From NCBI GenBank assembly GCA_017958765.1, contig JAGDBY010000133.1:1-5903 (forward strand): a stretch of DNA of 5,903 nt. Direction: 5' to 3'. Below, in pieces: positions 1 to 5,616 of the stretch (the first letter of the stretch is position 1; the number at the start of each line of letters is the position of its first letter). The position numbers were made by a program, and so were the translations under genes. The DNA comes from Bacteroidales bacterium. GTDB lineage: Bacteria > Bacteroidota > Bacteroidia > Bacteroidales > UBA932. Under the pieces are notes generated by a model. The model was given only the letters and a program-made list of their open reading frames with translations, did no database searches and was not told the origin of the DNA.

Positions 1-1
1 C

Positions 2-415
2 AGCGCATTCTGGATGAACAATCTGGTGGCGAATATGATCTACCCTCGCTATTCTGTAATGGCAGGAGACCTGAGAGACGCTCAGAAAGAGCTTGAAGAC
101 TACTACGCAGAAGATGTGGCCAAGGTTACCGAGATCGGTCTTTCTCTTGACGGCGAGGCTCTTACAGAGTACCTTAACACCAAGACAGCCGCTTATACAG
201 ACAAGATGATGCGTCGCTGGGACAAACTCTTCAAGCTTATCGTAGTAAAACACAATGACCTCGTGATGCTCCCTTCAGAGAACGGAGAGCTCAAAGGAAA
301 TGCCCGGGGCGGCATGACCTATCCCGGTTACAATCAGAGTTTCTACGACCAGATCGGAATCGATCTAGGAAAGAGATATGAGCTCAAGGAGCTGATAATA
401 AGAGCTGAGAGATAA
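2..415 (+). CDS. C69-family dipeptidase, C-terminal fragment (5' end outside window)
   Basis: The open frame runs from the window edge to a TAA at 413-415, giving about 137 residues with no start codon of its own. The ATG at 14 is preceded in frame by Ser-Ala-Phe-Trp and is an internal methionine. The stretch FWMNNLVANMIYPRYS near the start, followed by a charged helix (DLRDAQKELEDYY) and the late segment with VVKHNDLV and MTYPGYNQ, resembles the C-terminal region of Bacteroidales peptidase family C69 dipeptidases. These are Ntn-hydrolase-fold enzymes that cleave dipeptides and are often exported. The catalytic N-terminal cysteine would lie upstream of the window, so activity cannot be judged here. 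The gene converges on the SDR gene, with one shared hairpin terminator between them. The family call rests on remembered similarity, not on a search. Confidence 0.8.
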   Translation, partial: SAFWMNNLVANMIYPRYSVMAGDLRDAQKELEDYYAEDVAKVTEIGLSLDGEALTEYLNTKTAAYTDKMMRRWDKLFKLIVVKHNDLVMLPSENGELKGNARGGMTYPGYNQSFYDQIGIDLGKRYELKELIIRAER

Positions 416-416
416 T

Positions 417-447
417 AAAAAAGTGACCCGCTCGGGTCACTTTTTTT
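417..447. terminator. Bidirectional intrinsic terminator between convergent genes
   Basis: Six A residues (417-422) are followed by a perfect stem GTGACCC (423-429), loop GCTC (430-433), stem GGGTCAC (434-440) and seven T residues (441-447). The A tract and T tract make it a GC-rich hairpin with a U tail when read from either strand. It sits 1 nt after the dipeptidase stop and directly abuts the SDR stop codon (448-450), so it can end both transcripts. Confidence 0.9.
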
Positions 448-1266
448 CTATCCGTACAGCAAGCCGTCTATCCACAGCATCAGTTTCGTCGGAAGGATTC
501 TAACAAGGAAAGAGAAGAACTTATAATCCGCTCTCGGTGTAGAAGTAGGATTCATTCTCTTCTTGTTCAACTGTTTGCAAATTGCCGAAGCAATCTTTGC
601 AGGAGGCATTCCGCTCTTCTCATCCTCTTCCATCTTGCTTACCGAAGTCTTGAAACGCTTGGTGTAAGCAGACTCATTCTGCGACTCGGCGGTAAACTTT
701 CTGGCGGAAGTGAAACCGGTCTTGGTATCTCCCGGCAGCACGCTGCAGCACTGGATGCCGTAAGGCTTAACTTCAAGACTGAGAGCCTTGGTGTAAATCA
801 GAACAGAGCTTTTTACTGCGCTGTAGAATGTCTGGAAAGGGATAGGCACCAACGCAGCTACGGAGCTGATGGTGATTATTTTACCGAAAGAATTCTCCCG
901 CATAGAAGGAAGAACCGCTTTGATCACATTGTGAGCGCCCCAGAAACAGGTTTCGAACTGATACTTTCCCTCCTCGACGGAAGTCTGTTCAACCGGCCCT
1001 GCAATACCGTTTCCTGCATTGCAGACAACAGCATCTATACGCCCTTCAGCCTCCAGAATCTTTGCCACGGCACCGTTGACGCTGTACACATCGGTAACAT
1101 CCATTACAATGGGAAAAACTTTGCCTGAAACTCCTTCAGGTACCGTGCCACGACGGGATGCTGCATATACGGTTTTACCCTCCTGTGCAAGCATCTTGAC
1201 GGTGGCGGCTCCGATTCCGGAACTGCCTCCGGTAACCAGAACAACGTCGACTGCCTTTGTAGACAT
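448..1266 (-). CDS. Short-chain dehydrogenase/reductase, candidate 3-ketosphinganine reductase
   Basis: The 272-residue protein is a classical SDR with a Rossmann fold. It shows the cofactor motif TGGSSGIG (residues 12-19), Asp56 after the third strand, CNAG (82-85), the catalytic Ser135 and Tyr148-x3-Lys152, and PGDTKTG (178-184). Arg38-Arg39 after the second strand suggest NADP(H) preference. The position usually held by the tetrad asparagine appears to be Cys107. The last 25 residues are hydrophobic and aromatic (FFSFLVRILP, then LMLWIDGLLYG) and could touch the membrane. The ATG is 5 nt after the serine palmitoyltransferase stop, so the two are probably cotranscribed and translationally coupled. 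Reduction of the SPT product to a dihydrosphingoid base is therefore the leading inference for function. Sequence alone proves only the SDR family, and another ketone or aldehyde substrate is possible. Confidence 0.9.
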   Translation of the reverse strand: MSTKAVDVVLVTGGSSGIGAATVKMLAQEGKTVYAASRRGTVPEGVSGKVFPIVMDVTDVYSVNGAVAKILEAEGRIDAVVCNAGNGIAGPVEQTSVEEGKYQFETCFWGAHNVIKAVLPSMRENSFGKIITISSVAALVPIPFQTFYSAVKSSVLIYTKALSLEVKPYGIQCCSVLPGDTKTGFTSARKFTAESQNESAYTKRFKTSVSKMEEDEKSGMPPAKIASAICKQLNKKRMNPTSTPRADYKFFSFLVRILPTKLMLWIDGLLYG

Positions 1267-1271
1267 AGCTG

Positions 1272-2456
1272 TTAGATGATGTTATACTTTTTAAATACTT
1301 TCTCTATCTTCTCAAGAGCGTACTCAAGCTGAGGCTTTGTGTGTGTAGCCATCAACGAGAATCTGATCAGTGTATCCTCGGAAGGAACCGCCGGGGAAAC
1401 CACAGGATTGACAAACAGACCTTCTTCGAACAACTCCCTTGTAACCCTGAATGTCTTCTCATTGTCACGGATGAACAGAGGGATAATCGGTGTAGAGGTA
1501 TGGCCTATCTCACATCCCATATTCTTGAACCCTTCGATTGCAAAATGGGTAAGATCCCAGAGATGCTGGATTCTTTCAGGCTCAGAGAGCATTATATCGA
1601 GAGCTGCATTCACCGCACCCACTGCCGCAGGAGTTGCGCTGGCGCTGAAAATGAATGAGCGGGCGGTATGCCTGATCACATTTGCAGTAGCCTTGTCGGT
1701 GGCGATGAAACCTCCCAAAGAGGCGAAGCTCTTGCTGAAGGTAGCCATTATCAAATCTATGTCGTCGGTAACTCCCTGAGCATAGCAGACACCCTGTCCG
1801 TTAGGTCCGAAGACTCCCATACCGTGAGCCTCGTCGACCATTATGGCTGCATTGTACTGCTTTGCAAGCTTGACTATGTCGTGCAAAGGCGCTACGTCTC
1901 CCTCCATACTGAACACTCCGTCCACAACGATCAGCTTCACCTTGTCAAGGTCGCATTTCTTGAGCTTCTGCTCAAGGGACTCCATGTCGTTGTGTTTGAA
2001 CTTGTAGTAGGTAGCCATACTCAGACGGCGTCCTTCGATGATGGAAGCGTGATCCCTTTCATCCAGAAGAATGTAGTCGTTACGGTCGGTAACGCTCGGG
2101 ATTACACCCAGATTAACTTGGAAACCGGTTGAGAACAGAATGGCCTCTTCTTTACCTACGAACTTGGCCAGACGGGCTTCAAGCTGCTCGTGAATATCCA
2201 AAGATCCGTTCAAAAAACGTGATCCTGCACAGCCTGTACCATATTTTTTAACCGCTTCGATAGCGGCTTCTTTCACTTTCGGATGATTTGTCAGGCCCAG
2301 ATAGCTGTTAGAGCCGAACATTAAAACTTTTTTCCCGTCAATTATAACTTCACTATCCTGTTCACTGGATATTGCTCTGAAGTAAGGAAAAATACCCTTT
2401 GCTTTTAACTCCTGAGGAGTGGTAAAACGTGATAATTTGTCTTGTAATAGACCCAT
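1272..2456 (-). CDS. spt: Serine palmitoyltransferase (alpha-oxoamine synthase family)
   Basis: The enzyme condenses L-serine with a long-chain acyl thioester, releasing CO2, to give a 3-keto long-chain base, the first step of sphingolipid synthesis in the cytosol or at the inner membrane. The 394-residue length and the start MGLLQDKLSRF match Bacteroides SPT as I recall it. Fold-type I PLP residues are present: GTGCAGSRFLNG (73-84), His136 in DERDHAS, which should stack on PLP, Asp208 and His211 in DEAHGMGVFG, and the Schiff-base Lys242 in TFSKSFASLGG. All four keep a constant offset of 23 from the Sphingomonas SPT residues as I remember them (His159, Asp231, His234, Lys265). Arg365 (TLIRFSL) should bind the substrate carboxylate. 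Paralogues in this family (KBL, BioF, ALAS) are the main alternatives. The Bacteroides-type N-terminus and the adjacent reductase favour SPT. Confidence 0.88.
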   Translation of the reverse strand: MGLLQDKLSRFTTPQELKAKGIFPYFRAISSEQDSEVIIDGKKVLMFGSNSYLGLTNHPKVKEAAIEAVKKYGTGCAGSRFLNGSLDIHEQLEARLAKFVGKEEAILFSTGFQVNLGVIPSVTDRNDYILLDERDHASIIEGRRLSMATYYKFKHNDMESLEQKLKKCDLDKVKLIVVDGVFSMEGDVAPLHDIVKLAKQYNAAIMVDEAHGMGVFGPNGQGVCYAQGVTDDIDLIMATFSKSFASLGGFIATDKATANVIRHTARSFIFSASATPAAVGAVNAALDIMLSEPERIQHLWDLTHFAIEGFKNMGCEIGHTSTPIIPLFIRDNEKTFRVTRELFEEGLFVNPVVSPAVPSEDTLIRFSLMATHTKPQLEYALEKIEKVFKKYNII

Positions 2457-2485
2457 TATGTGAATAAGGTTTAGTTTTAGTTTTG

Positions 2486-2493
2486 CAAATATA
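2486..2493 (-). promoter_or_regulatory. Bacteroidota-type -7 box (TATATTTG) for spt-SDR
   Basis: Read on the minus strand this is TATATTTG, a perfect match to the TAnnTTTG -7 consensus of Bacteroidota primary sigma factor promoters. It lies 29 nt upstream of the spt ATG, which predicts a leader of roughly 20-25 nt. The leader holds the short A-rich near-repeat AACTAAAACTAAA. The -33 region (about 2513-2516) has no convincing TTG. The box gives spt and the SDR their own promoter apart from the upstream three-gene operon. Confidence 0.6.
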
Positions 2494-2519
2494 AAAAAAG
2501 TGAGAAAAAGTCGGTACTT

Positions 2520-3269
2520 CTAGAACACCCACTTTATACCCACGCTCGGCAGACAGTAAAAACCGTGCACATTGCCATAGTCAAGCGAGAGTCTCACCTC
2601 ACCTCCGACATTCAACTGATCGGTACCGAAGAACTGGCCTACATTGTACCATACCTGAGGTGCAAAGTTGAACCAGAAGTGGCTGTTGCGCGGATATGTC
2701 ATTTTCTCCATTTTTGCATTGTAATCTACAACGTGGTCTTCCCACAGACAGTCTGCATAACCCTCAAAACGAAGACCTTCCACCGTAAAGGCGTCATTGA
2801 AGTAGAATCTCGCCGAAACTTGCATCGGGACGAGCTGGACGGTATTGATGGCATACCTGTACATCACCCTGAGGGCAAGGTAGCTCTTTTCGGTGTCGAT
2901 GATCTTGTATGAAAGACCTGCAGAGAATGCATTCTTGATATTGCCGTCACGCACCAGACCGCCCTGATATGCCAGGTGGAGGCTGAGTTTGTTCCAACCC
3001 TTCGCCCTCTTCCAGAAGAGCAGCTCTCTCTCAAAATTCAGATAAGCTACGCTCGGAGCCTCTATGATGTGAATGTCGTCTCTGTAGTTCAGATCGAACA
3101 CGCTTCTGATATAGGTTTCACCCAGGTTGTCTTCATTATTGAAATCCATCTGAATGGTAGGGTGCTGATATCCTTTGGTAAATGACCAGCGAGCCTGAAG
3201 ATCAAACTGCGCGAAAGCGGAGAATGAACAGACTGCCAGAAGTATAAGTACTGAGAATGATTTTTTCAT
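2520..3269 (-). CDS. DUF5020-family predicted outer-membrane beta-barrel protein
   Basis: The 249-residue protein has a signal peptide (lysines 2-3, a hydrophobic core, then AFA before Gln21). It then runs as alternating polar and hydrophobic strands with many aromatic residues and ends in Trp-Val-Phe; a C-terminal aromatic is typical of outer-membrane barrels. An early FDLQARWSF, the ERELLFW block (80-86) and YQGG (101-104) fit the pattern I recall for DUF5020 proteins, which are related in fold to Tsx-type nucleoside channels. A passive channel or structural role in the outer membrane is therefore likely, but the substrate is unknown. Cys14 is not in a valid lipobox, because Val precedes it. 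The start lies 10 nt after the RidA stop, so it is probably the third gene of the TlpA-RidA operon. No terminator follows before the spt promoter. Confidence 0.72.
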   Translation of the reverse strand: MKKSFSVLILLAVCSFSAFAQFDLQARWSFTKGYQHPTIQMDFNNEDNLGETYIRSVFDLNYRDDIHIIEAPSVAYLNFERELLFWKRAKGWNKLSLHLAYQGGLVRDGNIKNAFSAGLSYKIIDTEKSYLALRVMYRYAINTVQLVPMQVSARFYFNDAFTVEGLRFEGYADCLWEDHVVDYNAKMEKMTYPRNSHFWFNFAPQVWYNVGQFFGTDQLNVGGEVRLSLDYGNVHGFYCLPSVGIKWVF

Positions 3270-3279
3270 AGCTATAATG

Positions 3280-3660
3280 TTACTTGACTGCGACTACCTC
3301 TGCCTCCACCAGAGCCCCTTTAGGAAGGGCGGCAACCTGAAAGGCGGCCCTTGCAGGATAAGGAGCGGAGAAATACTTCGCATAGACCTCGTTAAGAGTA
3401 GCGAAATCTCCCATATCTTTCAGATAGACAGTGGTTTTGACAACGTCACTGAAGTCGTAGCCTGCGTAATTGAGAATATTCTTGAGATTTGTAAAAACCT
3501 GCTCCATCTGCTCTCTTGCGCCGCCCGGGACAAATTCTCCGGTAGCGGGGTCGATAGGAATCTGACCTGAAACATAAATAGTGTTCCCTGCAATGACTGC
3601 CTGGCTGTAGGTACCTACGGCTGCAGGAGCATTTGGACAGCTGACTATTTTCTTTTCCAT
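3280..3660 (-). CDS. ridA: RidA-family reactive imine/enamine deaminase
   Basis: RidA hydrolyses reactive imines and enamines such as 2-aminoacrylate, which arise from PLP enzymes acting on serine, cysteine or threonine, and so protects other PLP enzymes. The 126-residue product has the family length and landmarks: NAPAAVGTYSQA with Tyr18, SGQIP (31-35), KTTVYLKDM (75-83), and PARAAFQVAALPKG followed by Glu119. Arg104 and Glu119 correspond to the E. coli catalytic pair Arg105 and Glu120. The residue equivalent to E. coli Cys107 is Ala106. I chose the ATG at 3658-3660. The frame stays open to an upstream ATG at 3771, but that would add 37 residues unlike the family and overlap the thioredoxin gene by over 100 nt. 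The start is 4 nt after the upstream stop, which implies tight cotranscription. No signal peptide is present, so the protein is cytosolic. Confidence 0.92.
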   Translation of the reverse strand: MEKKIVSCPNAPAAVGTYSQAVIAGNTIYVSGQIPIDPATGEFVPGGAREQMEQVFTNLKNILNYAGYDFSDVVKTTVYLKDMGDFATLNEVYAKYFSAPYPARAAFQVAALPKGALVEAEVVAVK

Positions 3661-3664
3661 AGAA

Positions 3665-4192
3665 CTATTTGTTGATAGCTGTGTCGATAAACTCATCCAG
3701 AACCTCGATTGCATCTGCGTCGATAGCGCCGAGGAATGACTTGAAGATCTTGCCGTCCTTGCCAATGACATATGTTCTCGGGATGGACTTAGGAGCGTAA
3801 TTGAGGAACTGTGCCCTTTCCGGGTCTGAAATAATGAAATCCTTGATGTATGAGTACTCGGCTTTCTGAACGAAAGGAGCTATGTCTTCCACTTTCTCGT
3901 CAACTGAGACGGCGATGAAGTTGAAATTAGGATTCTTGAGATACTTGTCCACAACGGCTGCAAACTCTGGGGTTCTCAGCTCCTGTGCGCAGAATCGGCA
4001 CCAGGTAGCCCAGAAGATAACGAGATTCACCTTTCCCTGTTGCAGCTGAACATTCTGACCTGTGAGAGGATTGACACCCTTCAACATAGGGGCGGCTTCA
4101 CCGTTTTTCAAACCGTTGGAATTGTTATTTGCCTGTCCGTATGCAGATATAGCCATAACAAGGCAAATGCTGAGAATTAAAATTTTCTTCAT
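3665..4192 (-). CDS. Exported TlpA/ResA-like thioredoxin-fold protein
   Basis: The 175-residue protein starts with a signal peptide (MKKILILSICLVMAISAYG, probable cleavage before Gln20), so it should act in the periplasm. The thioredoxin-like domain covers about residues 30-172. It contains FWATWC with the redox pair Cys65-Arg-Phe-Cys68, FIAVSVDE (92-99), and the cis-proline region SIPRTYVI with Pro138. TlpA/ResA proteins reduce or rearrange disulfides in exported proteins or in cytochrome c maturation, and the partner here is unknown. The Arg-Phe pair between the cysteines differs from the common Gly-Pro or Pro-Pro. Cys10 lies in the hydrophobic core and is not a lipobox cysteine, because Ile precedes it. 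It is the first gene of the minus-strand operon and is preceded by a TATATTTG promoter box. Confidence 0.88.
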   Translation of the reverse strand: MKKILILSICLVMAISAYGQANNNSNGLKNGEAAPMLKGVNPLTGQNVQLQQGKVNLVIFWATWCRFCAQELRTPEFAAVVDKYLKNPNFNFIAVSVDEKVEDIAPFVQKAEYSYIKDFIISDPERAQFLNYAPKSIPRTYVIGKDGKIFKSFLGAIDADAIEVLDEFIDTAINK

Positions 4193-4203
4193 TGCTTCGA
4201 TTA

Positions 4204-4235
4204 TTTAAGTTACAAATATAACAAATCAACTTAAA
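4204..4235. promoter_or_regulatory. Possible operator: 8-bp inverted repeat in divergent promoter region
   Basis: TTTAAGTT (4204-4211) and AACTTAAA (4228-4235) are perfect reverse complements separated by 16 nt, with 24 nt between half-site centres. The left half covers the expected start point of the minus-strand transcript, and the right half lies in the spacer of both promoters. This is a good position for a dimeric regulator. The region is very AT-rich, so chance remains a fair explanation, and no regulator gene is present in the window. Confidence 0.3.
4213..4220 (-). promoter_or_regulatory. -7 box (TATATTTG) for tlpA-like/ridA/DUF5020 operon
   Basis: On the minus strand this reads TATATTTG, the same octamer as at the spt promoter and a full match to TAnnTTTG. 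It lies 20 nt upstream of the thioredoxin ATG, implying a very short leader. The best -33 position at 19-nt spacing (4240-4243) reads GTTA, a weak match. Confidence 0.6.
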
Positions 4236-4239
4236 AGAT

Positions 4240-4247
4240 TAACTTTG
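4240..4247 (+). promoter_or_regulatory. -7 box (TAACTTTG) for the gltS-like operon
   Basis: TAACTTTG fits the TAnnTTTG consensus and ends 29 nt before the transporter ATG. The -33 position at 19-nt spacing (4217-4220) has no TTG and overlaps the -7 box of the opposing promoter. The transcript would start near 4253 and have a leader of roughly 25 nt. Confidence 0.5.
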
Positions 4248-4276
4248 TAAAGCAAAAAAAATCTTGACCCAGCACT

Positions 4277-5611
4277 ATGACCGCACCCGTTTTTACCCCG
4301 TGGACTCTTTTCACCGACTTGGGCCTTATCGGACTCCTTCTGTTGATTGGAAAGCTGGTCAGGGTGAAGGTCAAACTGGTTCAGAAACTGTTCATTCCCC
4401 CAAGCCTTATAGCAGGTCTGCTAGGCCTTGTCCTGGGCCCTGAAGTGCTCGGATGGCTCCCGTTCTCCAACTTTATTTCAGTATATCCGGCCATTCTCAT
4501 TGCGCTGGTATTCGGAGCGCTGCCTCTCTCTTCAGACAGCTCGGGCTTTAAGAGCACATTCAAAAGAGTGGTCCCTCTCTGGGCCTATTCTCAGTTCGGA
4601 ATGCTGTTCCAGTGGGGAATTATGGGAATCATCGGAATCGTAGTTTTCAAGGCCATATGGCCGGAACTTAACGACGCATTCGGAATAATGCTCTCTACCG
4701 GCTACTACGGAGGACACGGCACTGCAGCCGCCATCGGAAGCGCTTTTGAAAACGGCGGATGGAACGAGGCGGCAAGCCTGGGGATGACCACCGCTACCGT
4801 GGGAGTCGTTCTGGCTATCATCGGAGGTCTGGCCATCATCAAGGCTGCCACCAAGAGAGGCGACACCAGATTCATCACCGATTTCGACAATCTTCCTTCA
4901 GAACTGCGTACCGGACTTATCCCTGAAGAGAAGAGAGAAAGCAGCGGAAAGTCCACTACATCAGCTATCTCCATCGAGTCTCTCACCTTCCATTTCAGCT
5001 TGGTTCTGGTGAGCGCCCTGGGAGGCTACCTCCTCAGCCTTGGAGTGAAGAAGCTCAATCCGAGTCTCGACATCCCTGTATTCAGCGCCGCTTTCGTGGT
5101 GGGTATTCTCCTCAAGCTCCTTTTCAGCAAAACCAAAGTTACCGACTACATAGACAGAAAGACCGTTTACACCATCAGCAGCTTCTGCACCGACATTCTG
5201 GTGGCCTGCGGAGTTGCCTCCATCAAGCTCAGCGTAGTTGTAAAATATGCAGTTCCTCTGATCTGCATATTGATCGTAGGCGCCTTGATAGTCTATTTTA
5301 CAGTATTCTTCTTCGGCAGAAGAGTCATTAAGAATTATTGGTTCGAGAAGTCGATTTTCGCCTGGGGATGGTGGACCGGCACAATGGCGATGGGTATCGC
5401 CCTGCTCAGACTCGTGGATCCTAAGCAGGAGAGCAAATCTATGGATGACTACGCTCTGGCCTACCTGCCTTGCGCCCCGGTGGAGATACTGCTCATCACT
5501 TTCGTGCCTATTATGTTCCTACAGGGTCACGGACTGATATTCTCCGTCATCTGCGCCCTGATAGGCATCGCCATCATTCTTCCGTTTTTGATAAAAAAGA
5601 AAAATAAATAA
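4277..5611 (+). CDS. GltS-like sodium/solute symporter (ESS family)
   Basis: This 444-residue polytopic inner-membrane protein has roughly ten to twelve hydrophobic segments in two halves. The first half carries the GltS signature GGHGT (145-149) inside STGYYGGHGTAAAIG. The matching re-entrant region of the second half reads WGWWTGTMAMGIALLR (363-378), then DP (381-382). GltS proteins import glutamate with sodium, and the two signature loops form the transport path. At 444 residues it is longer than E. coli GltS (about 400), with a hydrophilic stretch at about 191-232 between the halves that includes charged residues and a Ser/Thr-rich run. The second motif differs from the classical GltS one, so the substrate may not be glutamate, and I give no gene symbol. 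The start is the first ATG after the promoter box. A Gfo/Idh/MocA gene follows after 5 nt. Confidence 0.82.
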   Translation: MTAPVFTPWTLFTDLGLIGLLLLIGKLVRVKVKLVQKLFIPPSLIAGLLGLVLGPEVLGWLPFSNFISVYPAILIALVFGALPLSSDSSGFKSTFKRVVPLWAYSQFGMLFQWGIMGIIGIVVFKAIWPELNDAFGIMLSTGYYGGHGTAAAIGSAFENGGWNEAASLGMTTATVGVVLAIIGGLAIIKAATKRGDTRFITDFDNLPSELRTGLIPEEKRESSGKSTTSAISIESLTFHFSLVLVSALGGYLLSLGVKKLNPSLDIPVFSAAFVVGILLKLLFSKTKVTDYIDRKTVYTISSFCTDILVACGVASIKLSVVVKYAVPLICILIVGALIVYFTVFFFGRRVIKNYWFEKSIFAWGWWTGTMAMGIALLRLVDPKQESKSMDDYALAYLPCAPVEILLITFVPIMFLQGHGLIFSVICALIGIAIILPFLIKKKNK

Positions 5612-5616
5612 GGGTT

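Noticed and set aside
14..16. ATG at 14 as the start of a small 133-residue gene
   Set aside because: The frame is open to the window edge, and the preceding residues continue the C69 dipeptidase pattern, so this is an internal methionine.
931..2132. Plus-strand open frames of 65-154 codons opposite the SDR and spt genes (for example 1339-1779 and 1668-2132)
   Set aside because: They are antisense shadows of strongly supported genes, and their translations show no recognisable domain or promoter.
2470..2485. TTTAG/TTTTAG/TTTTG near-repeat in the spt leader
   Set aside because: It is too short and low in complexity to call a regulatory element. AT-rich leaders are normal for Bacteroidota genes without Shine-Dalgarno sites.
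3210..3269. Lipoprotein signal in the DUF5020 protein (Cys14), and likewise Cys10 of the thioredoxin
   Set aside because: The residues before the cysteines are Val and Ile, not the small residue a lipobox needs, and each protein has a good ordinary cleavage site further on.
3661..3771. Upstream extension of the RidA reading frame to an ATG at 3771, adding 37 residues
   Set aside because: The added residues are Ser/Arg-rich, unlike any RidA N-terminus, and overlap the thioredoxin gene. The ATG at 3660 gives the normal family length.
4381..4986. Small frames on both strands inside the symporter gene
   Set aside because: They overlap a clear membrane transporter, and their products look like out-of-frame translations of it.
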